Shown here piece by piece: positions 7,352 through 20,637 of a stretch of 32,020 nucleotides of DNA. A program made the position numbers and the translations under genes. Every line of letters starts with the position of its first letter. Position 1 is the first letter of the stretch. Under the pieces are notes generated by a model, which made no database searches, was not told the origin of the DNA, and saw nothing but the letters and a program-made list of their open reading frames with translations. Origin of the DNA: Burkholderiales bacterium (GTDB taxonomy: Bacteria; Pseudomonadota; Gammaproteobacteria; Burkholderiales; Burkholderiaceae_C); contig CANHNO010000016.1 in assembly GCA_947462065.1 (NCBI GenBank), forward strand, positions 1-32,020. Reading direction: 5' to 3'.

Positions 7352-8134
7352 ATGCCCAAACCCACGACCATTCCGCAGTCTCGCGTCCACCGCGACCTGA
7401 CCGACGCCGAGTTCGCCGAGCTCGACGATCTGCTGACGAAGACACCCGAGCCGCTGGAGCCGGTCGATGTGGTGATGCTTGATGGCTTCCTCTGCGGCGT
7501 GCTGGTGCAGCCAGTGCTGCTGGAGACTGCGACCTGGCTGCCGCATGTCTTCGACTTCGATGGCACACCGCTGCCGGAGGATGTCGATGCCGCATGGCTG
7601 GAACGGACTACCGCGCTGATTCTGCGCCGCCACGCCGCGCTGACCCGGGCGATCGCCGAAGACGGCTGGTTCGACCCGCTGGTGCTCGAAGCCGACGAGA
7701 ACGCGCAAGCGGACTCGGCGGGCGATGGCGAGAAGGCGCCCCAGGACGAGCTTCTGGCTGGATTGCACCCCGTGTCGCAGTCGCTGATGCCCTGGGTCGC
7801 CGGTTTTCAGCACGCCACGCAGTGCTTCCCGGACCTCTCCGAACTGAGCGACGACGCGGTACTGTCGGCACTGGCGCGGCTCTACCGACACCTGCCGGCC
7901 GAGAGCGACGACGAGCGCGAGGTGGTCGCCACGCTGGATCGGGAGCAGCCACTGACCACGCTCGATGATGCGATCGAGGATCTGGTGATCGCGGTGGCCG
8001 ACCTGTCCGACCTGACCCGCAAGGCGCGCTTCAAGGTTGAGACCGTCAAGCGCGACGCGCCCAAGGCTGGTCGCAACGATCCCTGCCCCTGCGGCAGCGG
8101 CAAGAAGTTCAAGGCCTGTCACGGCAAAACCTGA
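7352..8134 (+). CDS. UPF0149 (YecA) family protein with SEC-C motif
   Basis: The 260-residue protein has an N-terminal UPF0149/YecA-like helical domain (about residues 15-220; [20 protein letters not shown] and the internal LMPWVAGF) and a C-terminal SEC-C zinc motif [17 protein letters not shown], the metal-binding tail also found at the end of SecA. In the family it is an accessory protein whose exact role is not settled, although Escherichia coli YecA associates with ribosomes. The stop lies only four bases before the metallophosphoesterase start, so the two genes are probably co-transcribed. Confidence 0.9.
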   Translation: MPKPTTIPQSRVHRDLTDAEFAELDDLLTKTPEPLEPVDVVMLDGFLCGVLVQPVLLETATWLPHVFDFDGTPLPEDVDAAWLERTTALILRRHAALTRAIAEDGWFDPLVLEADENAQADSAGDGEKAPQDELLAGLHPVSQSLMPWVAGFQHATQCFPDLSELSDDAVLSALARLYRHLPAESDDEREVVATLDREQPLTTLDDAIEDLVIAVADLSDLTRKARFKVETVKRDAPKAGRNDPCPCGSGKKFKACHGKT

Positions 8135-8138
8135 TCAG

Positions 8139-8936
8139 ATGCGCCTGCAGCTGCTGTCCGACCTGCACCTGGAAACCGAGGTCTTCGAGCCGCAGCCAGC
8201 GCCGGGTGCCGAGTTGCTGGTGCTGGCCGGGGACGTGGACAGCACCTGGCGTGAACTCGACCGATTCGGCAGTTGGCCGGTACCGGTGATCTTCGTCCCC
8301 GGCAACCACGAATTCGACCAGCGCGAGCTTGACGACGCGACGCCCGCGCTGAGGGCACGCTGTGAATCGCTGGGCATCACGATGCTTGAGAAGCAGTGCT
8401 GCATCCGCACCGATGTGCAGGGCCGGCGCATCCGTTTCGTTGCCACCACCCGCTGGAGTGATTTCGAGCTGTTCGGCAGCGCCCAGCAGGCTCGGGCGAT
8501 GCGTGCGGCCACCTACTTCGTCGACGTGATGCGATCGACACACCACGGCGCACCGTTCGATGCTGCTGCGGTACGCGCCCTGGCGCTGGCCTGTCGCGAC
8601 TGGCTTGCTGCGGAATTGGTGCGCGCACCGGCGTCGCCCGACGAGACCTGGGATGCGACGGTCGTCGTCACCCACTACGCGCCCAGCGTGCGCAGCGCCG
8701 ACCCGCGCTACGGCAAGCAGCCTGGCACCGCCAGCTTCTGCAACGCCGACGATGAGCTGCTGCCACACGCCGATCTGTGGATCCACGGCCACCTGCATAG
8801 CCGCCATGACTACCGCATCGCGCATCCGAGGTGCCCGAGCGGCAAGAGCGAGACGCGGGTGATCTGCAACGCCCGCGGCCACAGCCGCAAGGGTGAGGCC
8901 GATCACTACAACGGGCTGCTCACCGTCGAGGTGTGA
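8139..8936 (+). CDS. calcineurin-like metallophosphoesterase
   Basis: This 265-residue protein has the five metal-binding blocks of the calcineurin-like phosphoesterase fold in order: LSDLHLE at the very start, GDVD, GNHEF, VVTHYAPS and HGHLHSRHDY. It should hydrolyse a phosphate ester or diester with two bound metal ions; the substrate cannot be read from sequence. The ATG at 8139 is placed so that the first metal block falls at residues 7-13, as is usual. It directly follows the UPF0149 gene. The 226 bases after it hold only a short unassigned minus-strand frame. Confidence 0.9.
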   Translation: MRLQLLSDLHLETEVFEPQPAPGAELLVLAGDVDSTWRELDRFGSWPVPVIFVPGNHEFDQRELDDATPALRARCESLGITMLEKQCCIRTDVQGRRIRFVATTRWSDFELFGSAQQARAMRAATYFVDVMRSTHHGAPFDAAAVRALALACRDWLAAELVRAPASPDETWDATVVVTHYAPSVRSADPRYGKQPGTASFCNADDELLPHADLWIHGHLHSRHDYRIAHPRCPSGKSETRVICNARGHSRKGEADHYNGLLTVEV

Positions 8937-9162
8937 GTCGCGTCGGGCTGCCTCAGTCCGCGCCGCTCAGTCCGTCGAAGCAGGTCGGCAGCAGCAACTC
9001 GAGGATCCGTTCGTCGGAATGCTGGCCGGACATTTTCAGCAGGCCCAGCACCGGGTCGCAGGCCCGCGCGCGTCTTCCTGCGCTCGAAAGACAGCAAGAC
9101 CCCCGGACCCGATCCAGTCGGCGCTGGTTCTACGATCGACACTCCTGGATCGCCGCATTCCC

Positions 9163-9822
9163 ATGTATCTGCCATCCCACTTCGAAGAATCCCGTGTCGA
9201 GGTGTTGCATCAGCTGATGCGCACCCACCCGCTGGGCCTGCTGATCACTCAGTCGAGACCCCACGCTGACGGCGCGCCTGCACCCGTCGAGGCCAACGCG
9301 CTGCCGTTCCACCTCGACGAGGGGCGCGGTCCGCACGGCACGCTGGTCGCGCACGTGGCGCGGGCCAACCCAGTGTGGCGTGAGGCGCGCACCGATGCCG
9401 AGGTCCTGGTGGTGTTCCAGGGCCCGCAGGCCTACATCTCTCCGGGCTGGTATGCGACCAAGCGGGAGACCGGCAAGGTGGTGCCAACCTGGAATTACGT
9501 GCTGGTCGAGGCGCGTGGCCGATTGATCGTTCGCGATGACGCCACCTGGGCGCATGCACTGGTGTCGACCTTGACCGACCTGCACGAGGCGGCTCGCCCT
9601 GTGCCGTGGAAGGTCAGCGATGCGCCGGCCGATTACATTGCGGCGACCCAGCGCGCCATCGTTGGCATCGAGGTCGAGCTGAGCTCGCTGAAAGGCAAGT
9701 GGAAGGTCAGCCAGAACCGCTCGGCGGCCGACCGCGCTGGCGTCGTTCAAGGCCTGACGGCCATCGGCCGTGAAGACGCCGCGACACTGGTCGATACGCA
9801 CGGGCCCGTGCCAACGTCCTGA
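9163..9822 (+). CDS. PaiB-like FMN-binding protein
   Basis: This 219-residue protein is a full-length member of the PaiB family, flavin-binding split-barrel proteins named after the Bacillus subtilis negative regulator of protease and sporulation genes. Family landmarks include the start MYLPSHFEE, the core HVARANPVWRE and FQGPQAYISPGWYATK, and the tail ELSSLKGKWKVSQNRS. Despite the regulator name, DNA binding is not evident; an FMN-dependent enzymatic or binding role is as likely. The start is chosen from family alignment. It ends eight bases before the diheme cytochrome gene but need not be functionally linked. Confidence 0.93.
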   Translation: MYLPSHFEESRVEVLHQLMRTHPLGLLITQSRPHADGAPAPVEANALPFHLDEGRGPHGTLVAHVARANPVWREARTDAEVLVVFQGPQAYISPGWYATKRETGKVVPTWNYVLVEARGRLIVRDDATWAHALVSTLTDLHEAARPVPWKVSDAPADYIAATQRAIVGIEVELSSLKGKWKVSQNRSAADRAGVVQGLTAIGREDAATLVDTHGPVPTS

Positions 9823-9830
9823 ACTTCCTC

Positions 9831-10556
9831 ATGAAGAGATCCGTACTCGTGTTGCTTGCCTGGCTGGTCACTGCCGCGGCCCATGCCGCGCCGCCGTTCG
9901 AGGACACGCTGGCCCAGCGTCTGCAGGCCTGCACCGGATGCCACGGTGCGCAAGGCCGAGCCGCAGCCGGCGGTTACCAGCCACGGCTGGCGGGCAAGCC
10001 GGCCGGCTATCTGTATCACCAACTGCTGAATTTCCGCGATGGCCGACGCGACTACGGGCCGATGACTTCGCTGGTCGACCCGCTCAGCGATGCCTACCTG
10101 CAGGAGATCGCCGACCACTTCGCAGCGCTCGAGGTGCCATACCCCGCGCCGCAACCGTCCACCTTGGCGCCCGCCACCCTGCAGCGCGGCGAACAAATCG
10201 TGCGCCAAGGCGATGCCGCCCGTGGCGTGCTGGCCTGCAACCAGTGCCACGGCGACACGATGATGGGCGTGGCTCCGGCCATCCCCGGCCTGCTCGGCCT
10301 GCCGCGTGATTACATCAACGCGCAGCTTGGCGCCTGGCGCAGTGGCAAGCGTCGCGCGCAGGCGCCCGACTGCATGGCGCATGTCGCGCAGCAGCTGAGC
10401 CTGGTCGATATCGAAGCGGTCTCGCACTGGCTCGCGGCGCAGCCGGTGCCGGCCGGCGGAAAGCCGCTGACGGCCTTGCCTGATGGCCACAAGCTGCCTG
10501 CGGCCTGCGGCGGAGTCAGCGCCGAAGCGGCAACCGCGGCGGGTGCCGTCCGATGA
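9831..10556 (+). CDS. diheme cytochrome c (c4-like)
   Basis: This exported electron carrier of 241 residues has a cleavable signal peptide (MKRSVLVLLAWLVTAAAHA) and two heme c sites, CTGCH (34-38) and CNQCH (136-140), in two similar cytochrome c domains, as in cytochrome c4. Met residues after each site (for example GPMTS) are candidate axial ligands. Its stop overlaps the next gene's start (ATGA), forming a two-gene operon with a triheme cytochrome. No dehydrogenase or oxidase gene is adjacent, so the donor and acceptor are unknown. The C-terminal 40 residues are low-complexity, Ala- and Gly-rich. Confidence 0.92.
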   Translation: MKRSVLVLLAWLVTAAAHAAPPFEDTLAQRLQACTGCHGAQGRAAAGGYQPRLAGKPAGYLYHQLLNFRDGRRDYGPMTSLVDPLSDAYLQEIADHFAALEVPYPAPQPSTLAPATLQRGEQIVRQGDAARGVLACNQCHGDTMMGVAPAIPGLLGLPRDYINAQLGAWRSGKRRAQAPDCMAHVAQQLSLVDIEAVSHWLAAQPVPAGGKPLTALPDGHKLPAACGGVSAEAATAAGAVR

Positions 10557-11881
10557 GCCGCAGTCGGATCGGGTTGTGGGCCCTGGCAAGCGCTGCCGTC
10601 ATTGGTGCATTGGCAGCCGGTGTCGTCGCGCTGAACCTGCGCGGCGAGGGCGACCTGAGCGCCGAGATCGCCGCGGCGCAGCCACCCGGCCAGCCCGCCA
10701 GTACTGAACTGGTGGCGCGTGGTGCGTACCTCGCTCGGGCTGGCAACTGCATGGCCTGCCACACCTCGCGTGGTGGCGAGCCGTATGCCGGCGGGCGCGG
10801 CATCGACACGCCGTTCGGCACCGTCTACAGCAGCAACCTGACCCCCGATGAGCAGACCGGCCTGGGCCGATGGTCAGCGCCGGCCTTCTGGCGCGCGATG
10901 CACCACGGCCGCTCCGCCGATGGCCGGCTGCTGGTGCCGGCCTTCCCGTACACCAGCACCACGCAGGTCAGCCGTGCCGACTCGGACGCGCTGTATGCGT
11001 ACCTGCGCAGCCTGCCGCCGGTGATGCAGGCTGCCCGCCCGCACGACCTGCGCTTCCCGTTCAACACCCAGGCCGCGCTGGCCGTCTGGCGCGCGCTGTA
11101 CTTCCAGCCGGGCGAGTTCCAGCCCGACACGGCTCGATCGGCCGAATGGAACCGCGGCGCCTACCTGGTGCAGGGCCTGGGCCATTGCAACGCCTGCCAT
11201 GCGCACCGCAATGCGCTGGGCGGCACGACCGGTCCGCTGGACCTGGGCGGCGGGTTGATCCCGGTGCAGAACTGGTATGCGCCGTCGCTGACCGATTCAC
11301 GCGAGGCTGGCGTGGCCGAATGGACCGAATCCGAAATCGTCGCGCTGCTGAAGGCCGGTGTGGTCGATCGCCATGGCGCGCTGGCCGTGGCCTCAGGCCC
11401 GATGGGCGAGGTGGTGCTGCGCAGCACGCAGCACCTGAGCGATGCCGATCTGGGCGCGATGGCGGTGTATCTGAAGACGCTGGGCCAAGCGCAGGGTGAC
11501 ATGCAGGGTGCGGCGCCTGCAACGGTCGCAACTGGCTTGAGCACCACCGGCGATCGCGGTGCGACGTTGTATGCCGACCACTGCGCCAGCTGCCACGGCG
11601 AGCGCGGGGAGGGCATTTCGGGTGCTTATCCCGCATTGGCCGGCAACCGGGCGGTGACGATGGCGGTGCCAGCGAACCTGGTGCGCATCGTCCTGGAAGG
11701 CGGCTTCGCCCCGGCCACCGCCGGCAACCCACAGCCCTACGGCATGCCACCGTTTGCGCAGACCTTCAGCAACGACGAGGTGGCCGCGGTGCTGACTCAT
11801 CTGCGCCGCAGTTGGGGCAACAGCGCGGAGGCGGTGACGCCGTTGGACGTCCTTCGGTACCGCGAAAGCGGCGCGCGCTGA
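10553..11881 (+). CDS. triheme cytochrome c (dehydrogenase cytochrome subunit-like)
   Basis: This 442-residue membrane-anchored or periplasmic protein has an N-terminal hydrophobic segment (about 8-28) and three heme c sites: CMACH (66-70), CNACH (near 212) and CASCH (near 344). The three-domain layout and motifs such as GGRGIDTPFGTVYSSNLTPD resemble the cytochrome subunits of membrane alcohol, aldehyde and gluconate dehydrogenases, which pass electrons to quinone or an oxidase. No such dehydrogenase gene lies in the operon. It is translationally coupled to the upstream diheme cytochrome by an ATGA overlap, so the two likely form one electron-transfer path. It converges on ssb. Confidence 0.93.
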   Translation: MSRSRIGLWALASAAVIGALAAGVVALNLRGEGDLSAEIAAAQPPGQPASTELVARGAYLARAGNCMACHTSRGGEPYAGGRGIDTPFGTVYSSNLTPDEQTGLGRWSAPAFWRAMHHGRSADGRLLVPAFPYTSTTQVSRADSDALYAYLRSLPPVMQAARPHDLRFPFNTQAALAVWRALYFQPGEFQPDTARSAEWNRGAYLVQGLGHCNACHAHRNALGGTTGPLDLGGGLIPVQNWYAPSLTDSREAGVAEWTESEIVALLKAGVVDRHGALAVASGPMGEVVLRSTQHLSDADLGAMAVYLKTLGQAQGDMQGAAPATVATGLSTTGDRGATLYADHCASCHGERGEGISGAYPALAGNRAVTMAVPANLVRIVLEGGFAPATAGNPQPYGMPPFAQTFSNDEVAAVLTHLRRSWGNSAEAVTPLDVLRYRESGAR

Positions 11882-11902
11882 CGTGGCGCTGCGACCGATC
11901 GA

Positions 11903-12418
11903 TCAGAACGGGATGTCGTCGTCCATGTCGTCGAAGCCGGTCGACGATTTCGCGGCGGGCTTGGTCGCAGCCGGGCGGCTGGCCGGCGGTGCGCTGCGAG
12001 TCGCTGGTGCGGCGCGGCTTTCGCCCCGGCCGCCACCACCCTGGTCGTAACTCGAATCGCCACCGGCATCGCCGCCCATGCCTTCACGGCCGCCCAGCAA
12101 TTGCATGTTGTCGGCGATGACCTCGGTGGTGTAGACGTCCTTGCCATCCTTGTCCTGCCACTTGCGGGTCTTCAGCCGGCCTTCGACATAGACGGGGCGG
12201 CCCTTCTTCAGGTACTCGCCGGCGATCTCGGCCAGGCGGTCGTAGAAGACGACGCGATGCCATTCGGTTTCCTCCACCTTGTCGCCGCTGGTCTTGTCCT
12301 TCCAGTTGCGGGTGGTGGCGACGCTGATGTTGCAGATCGCGTTGCCGTTCGGGGTGTAGCGCACCTCGGGGTCGCGACCCAGGTTGCCGATGAGGATGAC
12401 TTTGTTGATCGAGGCCAT
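11903..12418 (-). CDS. ssb: single-stranded DNA-binding protein
   Basis: SSB coats single-stranded DNA in replication, repair and recombination and recruits partner proteins through its acidic tip. The 171-residue product starts [20 protein letters not shown], has the OB-fold core (about 1-110), then a Gly/Ser/Ala/Pro-rich linker, and ends in the canonical tip DDMDDDIPF. The start at 12418 has GGAG upstream and matches the family exactly; the 25 extra residues in the ORF track are spurious. It diverges from recQ across about 100 bases, so their promoters overlap; no clear LexA box is visible there. Confidence 0.98.
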   Translation of the reverse strand: MASINKVILIGNLGRDPEVRYTPNGNAICNISVATTRNWKDKTSGDKVEETEWHRVVFYDRLAEIAGEYLKKGRPVYVEGRLKTRKWQDKDGKDVYTTEVIADNMQLLGGREGMGGDAGGDSSYDQGGGGRGESRAAPATRSAPPASRPAATKPAAKSSTGFDDMDDDIPF

Positions 12419-12518
12419 GTGCGCTGCTCCGGAAGACGATTTCTGATCCGGCAGATTATCGACTTCGCGCCATCCTGTCCTCATCGTTACCATCGGGTTT
12501 CATGCTTTTGGCCGCCCA

Positions 12519-14471
<1,953 letters not shown>

Positions 14472-14643
14472 GCTGCCCGGACTGCACGCCTGTTGAACAC
14501 GCAAGCCCCAAGAAGGGACACGAGTTCGTCAGGCCCGCGGGCTGTCCATCCACGTGAACCCGGCTTGTTGTGCTGTGGAGCGATCTCTATGCTATTTGCC
14601 GCTTGATGTAAGGAAACGTGTCCGTTCATTGCAGAATCATCTG

Positions 14644-15744
14644 ATGTCGACAATCACCCCATGGGTCGCCAGCCCTGCAACTTGGCTCATCGGCGCGAAG
14701 CGCTGCATCCTGATGACGGCCATGGTGGGCGCATGGACCTGCACGGGCGCCCTGGCGCAGTCGGCTGCCGACAGCCCGCCGTTCACCTCGCCAGGCAGCA
14801 ATTCATGGACCTTCGCCATCGACAACGACTTTCTGGCCTTGAGTTCCCGTGACGCGGGCTATTCCGGCGGCTTCATGTTCACGATCTCCGGCCCGGATGC
14901 GGCAGACAACCTGGTGTCCCTCGATGGTGTGCTCGGATTCATCGACAACTGGTGGCTGCCTGGCGCCACGCGTACCTCGTCGAAAACAGCTTTGCAGTTT
15001 GGGGCCCAGGCGTACACACCGGAGGACAAGGAATCGCGCGCACCGATTTACGACGACCGGCCCTATGCAGGCCTGTTCTCGTTGACCAGCACCCGGATGA
15101 CTATCACCGATGCGGGCCAGACCGCCTGGTCTTCGGCGCTGACCGTGGGCGTGCTCGGCACCTCATTGGGCAAGCACCTGCACCGCGGCTTTCACCAACT
15201 GATCGGCAGCCAGAAACCGAACGGCTACAAATACCAGATCTCGGAGGGCGGTGAGCCCACCCTGAAGTACACCGCGCGGCGGCAGGGTCTGATCGCCAAA
15301 TATCGCTCGGTTCCTGGTGGACGGGCCGACTTCAAGTGGGGCGTCGAGGCCGGCCTGGGCTACATCACCGAAGCGAGCTTGATGGTGTCTGGACGGTATG
15401 GCAAGTTCTCGACGCCGTGGTGGTCGCTGTACCCGGAGCGCAGCGAGTACTACGCACCGCCGGCCAGCAGCATCGACGGCGATCTGTACCTGCTGTACGG
15501 AGCCAGCACCAGTCTGCGTGGCTACAACGCACTGCTGCAGGGGCAGTTCCGCCACTCGGATGTGAAGCTTTCTTCCAACGAAGTGGAGAAGGTACTGGGT
15601 GCGGCGCACCTCGGGGTCGTTTGGGGCATCACCCGTGCAACCAGCCTGAGTTATGTGCTGCGATTCCAATCTGCGGAAATCAAGCGCGGAGCTGGTGCGC
15701 GCGACAGCTACGTCGGCAGCCTGTATCTGAACATCGGGTTCTGA
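14644..15744 (+). CDS. LpxR-family outer-membrane lipid A deacylase
   Basis: LpxR enzymes are outer-membrane beta-barrels that remove the 3'-acyloxyacyl group from lipid A and so alter the cell surface. The 366-residue product has a late signal peptide (CILMTAMVGAWTCTGALAQ) and family motifs: FAIDNDFLAL at the first strand, AGYSGGFMF, YDDRPYAGL, and FHQLIGSQKPNGYKYQ holding the likely catalytic His. It ends LYLNIGF, with the terminal Phe typical of outer-membrane barrels. The start at 14644 is preferred; the track start at 14554 adds 30 residues with no family similarity. The 172 bases upstream contain no clear promoter. Enzyme activity is inferred from the family only. Confidence 0.85.
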   Translation: MSTITPWVASPATWLIGAKRCILMTAMVGAWTCTGALAQSAADSPPFTSPGSNSWTFAIDNDFLALSSRDAGYSGGFMFTISGPDAADNLVSLDGVLGFIDNWWLPGATRTSSKTALQFGAQAYTPEDKESRAPIYDDRPYAGLFSLTSTRMTITDAGQTAWSSALTVGVLGTSLGKHLHRGFHQLIGSQKPNGYKYQISEGGEPTLKYTARRQGLIAKYRSVPGGRADFKWGVEAGLGYITEASLMVSGRYGKFSTPWWSLYPERSEYYAPPASSIDGDLYLLYGASTSLRGYNALLQGQFRHSDVKLSSNEVEKVLGAAHLGVVWGITRATSLSYVLRFQSAEIKRGAGARDSYVGSLYLNIGF

Positions 15745-15818
15745 CGGCCAGCGGCTGAGCTGCGGCCGCCGCGCCCGGGGGCGATCCGTATGATGGGCGG
15801 CTTTGCGTTGCGCAGCCG

Positions 15819-18800
<2,982 letters not shown>

Positions 18801-18816
18801 AGAGCGCATTGAGTGT

Positions 18817-18892
18817 TGGTGCGCCCGGCTGGGATCGAACCAGCAACCCCTGCCTTCGGAGGGCAGTACTCTATCCATTGAGCTACGGACGC
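18817..18892 (-). tRNA. tRNA-Arg (anticodon CCG)
   Basis: The minus strand folds as a complete 76-nt tRNA. The acceptor stem is GCGTCCG with CGGGCGC (one G.U pair), the discriminator is A and CCA is encoded. The anticodon loop CTCCGAA gives anticodon CCG, which reads CGG arginine codons. The T arm contains GGTTCGATCC. It lies 16 bases after the uvrA stop in the opposite direction. Confidence 0.97.
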
Positions 18893-18902
18893 AACGCTTT
18901 CG

Positions 18903-18908
18903 ATTGTA
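18903..18908 (-). promoter_or_regulatory. probable -10 element of the tRNA-Arg promoter
   Basis: On the minus strand TACAAT lies 10 bases upstream of the tRNA 5' end and matches the sigma-70 -10 consensus at five of six positions. GC-rich sequence surrounds it and no good -35 hexamer is seen 16-18 bases further upstream. The position fits a short leader before the mature tRNA. Confidence 0.4.
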
Positions 18909-18962
18909 GGGGGCGCCCCGGAAGGCGCGGCCTCGCGAGCACGACGTCATGCTTCGAGACGC

Positions 18963-18989
18963 TTGGATGGTCACCCCCAGCTTTATACT
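18963..18989 (+). promoter_or_regulatory. possible sigma-70 promoter for the cytochrome c5-type gene
   Basis: TTGGAT (18963-18968) and TATACT (18984-18989) resemble -35 and -10 boxes, with a 15-base spacer that is shorter than the usual 17. They lie about 125 bases before the cytochrome start at 19113, and no closer pair was seen. The -10 is a five-of-six match in otherwise GC-rich sequence. Confidence 0.4.
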
Positions 18990-19112
18990 CAGTCGCTGTG
19001 CTGACGTGGTCCGCTATGGGTTGCGTCTCCGGCGCCGTTTGGGTTCCGGATCGCGTGACGCGCGCACGACTCCGAACTGATTTTCAGCATCACCCCGCGA
19101 TCCGAGGAATTC

Positions 19113-20012
19113 ATGAGCGACCCCAGCCACTCCCACGACGAAGAAAACCATGAAGGGCCGATCAAGACCACCAAGCAGTTGGTTGTCACGGTGCTGCTGT
19201 CCTTCGTTGTTCCAGTGATTGCCATCGTTTTGCTGGCCAGCTATGTGACCGCCGACAAGAGGCCCGCGGCGGGCAGCGACGCTCTCACCCCCGAGTCCAT
19301 CGCACTCCGCATCGCTCCGATCGGGGCGGTCACTGTCAAGGATGTGGCCAATCCGGCATCCTGGAAGACCGGTGAGCAGGTGTATGCCGCGCAATGCTCG
19401 GCCTGCCATACGGCGGGTCTGGCCGGGGCACCCAAGTTTGGCGATACCGCTGCCTGGGCAGCGCGCAACGCTCAGGGGTATGACGTCCTGCTGACCAGTG
19501 CGCTGAAAGGCAAGAACGCCATGGGCGCTCAAGGCGGCGGTGATTACAGCGACGTCGAGATTGGCCGCGCGGTCGTCTACATGGCCAACAAGAGCGGTGC
19601 GAGTTTCGCTGAGCCTGCAGCACCCAGCGCAGCACCTGCTGCCGACGCTGCACCGGCGCCGGTGACTGAGCCGGTCGCTGCGGCGCCTGAGCCAGCGCCT
19701 GCAGAGGCCAAGCCGGCCGAACCGGCAGCTGCGGTGGTGGTCGCGGCGGCTGCGGTACCTGCTGCTGCTGCAACCAATGCGGTTCCAGCCCTTTACACCC
19801 AGGCCTGCGCGGTCTGCCACGGAGCGGGCATAGCCGGCGCACCGAAGCTGGGTGACAAGGCCGCCTGGGCGCCTCGTCTGGCGCAGGGTATTGATGGCCT
19901 GACGGCCAGTGCCATCAAGGGCAAAAACGCAATGCCGCCGCGCGGTGGCTCACAGGGCAGCGATGCCGACATCAAGGCGGTGGTCACCTACATGGTCAAC
20001 ACTGTCAAGTAA
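19113..20012 (+). CDS. membrane-anchored diheme cytochrome c, c5 family
   Basis: This 299-residue electron carrier starts with a short His/Glu-rich cytoplasmic tail (SHSHDEENHE), one transmembrane helix (about 22-46, LVVTVLLSFVVPVIAIVLLA) and two cytochrome c5-type domains. The heme sites are CSACH (95-99) and CAVCH (232-236); each is followed by a matching GAPKxGDxAAWA and KGKNAM block, so the domains arose by duplication. The candidate axial Met lies in each KGKNAM. A linker of about 65 residues rich in Ala, Pro and Glu joins them and probably lets the second heme domain swing in the periplasm. The gene is monocistronic and ends in a strong terminator. The layout is common in betaproteobacteria. 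Confidence 0.93.
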   Translation: MSDPSHSHDEENHEGPIKTTKQLVVTVLLSFVVPVIAIVLLASYVTADKRPAAGSDALTPESIALRIAPIGAVTVKDVANPASWKTGEQVYAAQCSACHTAGLAGAPKFGDTAAWAARNAQGYDVLLTSALKGKNAMGAQGGGDYSDVEIGRAVVYMANKSGASFAEPAAPSAAPAADAAPAPVTEPVAAAPEPAPAEAKPAEPAAAVVVAAAAVPAAAATNAVPALYTQACAVCHGAGIAGAPKLGDKAAWAPRLAQGIDGLTASAIKGKNAMPPRGGSQGSDADIKAVVTYMVNTVK

Positions 20013-20031
20013 GCGCCAGCCGCACGATAGA

Positions 20032-20055
20032 AAGCCGACCCGAGGGTCGGCTTTT
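20032..20055 (+). terminator. intrinsic terminator after the cytochrome gene
   Basis: AAGCCGACCC and GGGTCGGCTT form a near-perfect stem with a very small loop, followed on the plus strand by a T run (GGCTTTTTC). It begins 20 bases after the cytochrome stop codon. On the minus strand the same stem is followed by a short T tract as well, so it may also terminate the opposing gene ending at 20078. Confidence 0.88.
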
Positions 20056-20077
20056 TCATGCCGGTGCCGCCCCGCGG

Positions 20078-20620
20078 CTAGCCCGCCTGATCGCTGGCCG
20101 GGCTGAGTCTGAAGCCGAAACGCGCAGGCAGATCGGCGAAGCGAGCCTCGCGCAAGGTCCAGCCGCCGCACTCGATTGCATCAGCCGCAGTTTCCATGTC
20201 CAGTGTGTGCACCAGGCCCAGTCCGAGGTCGGTGGAAATGAACAGGCGTCCGCGTTCATCAAGCCAGGCCGAGTCGTACTGCGCCAGCGCGCCGCTGTGG
20301 CTGCGCAAGACGACGGTCTGATCTGCGCCTGGGCGCTGCAGCCGCCAGACCCACGGCGCGGCTTCGAGCTCGACATACACCCGCTGCGGCCCGTTCTGGA
20401 AGTACCAGGCGCCAGCCTCGTCGCAGGCGTAATTGCGCTCGATGAATTCGCGCAGCCCGACATGTTCGAGGCGGCTGCCCTTGGGATGCGGGAAACGGCC
20501 GGCGGCCTGGACATGGTCATCACGCAGGTACCAGTTTCCGCGCGCATCCAGCCCCAGCCAGCCGCGGCAGTGCGGTACGTTCGGCCATTTCGCGAGCGCC
20601 GCAGCAACGATGTCGTCCAT
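20078..20620 (-). CDS. conserved hypothetical protein (DUF2946-type annotation)
   Basis: This 180-residue protein resembles a conserved betaproteobacterial family that I recall being annotated as DUF2946; that name is from memory and should be checked. Visible features are the start MDDIVAAALAKWPNVPHCRG, WLGLDARGNWYLRDD, and FQNGPQRVYVELEAAPWVWR. No signal peptide, membrane segment or catalytic motif is evident, so no function is proposed. The start at 20620 matches the conserved N-terminus; the longer track ORF runs through the hydrolase gene. It follows the YheT-like hydrolase by 17 bases in the same direction and converges on the cytochrome gene across a shared terminator. Confidence 0.85.
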   Translation of the reverse strand: MDDIVAAALAKWPNVPHCRGWLGLDARGNWYLRDDHVQAAGRFPHPKGSRLEHVGLREFIERNYACDEAGAWYFQNGPQRVYVELEAAPWVWRLQRPGADQTVVLRSHSGALAQYDSAWLDERGRLFISTDLGLGLVHTLDMETAADAIECGGWTLREARFADLPARFGFRLSPASDQAG

Positions 20621-20637
20621 GGCTGATGGTCGCCGAT

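Noticed and set aside
8953-9033. Minus-strand frame MSGQHSDERILELLLPTC and onward in the 226-base gap before the PaiB-like gene
   Set aside because: It looks protein-like and the frame stays open upstream, but it has no ribosome site and matches no family I know; it may be a remnant of a gene end. Not enough to call a gene.
12419-12518. LexA (SOS) box between ssb and recQ, and before uvrA
   Set aside because: Searched by eye for CTGT-N8-ACAG-like palindromes because these are often SOS genes; none was convincing.
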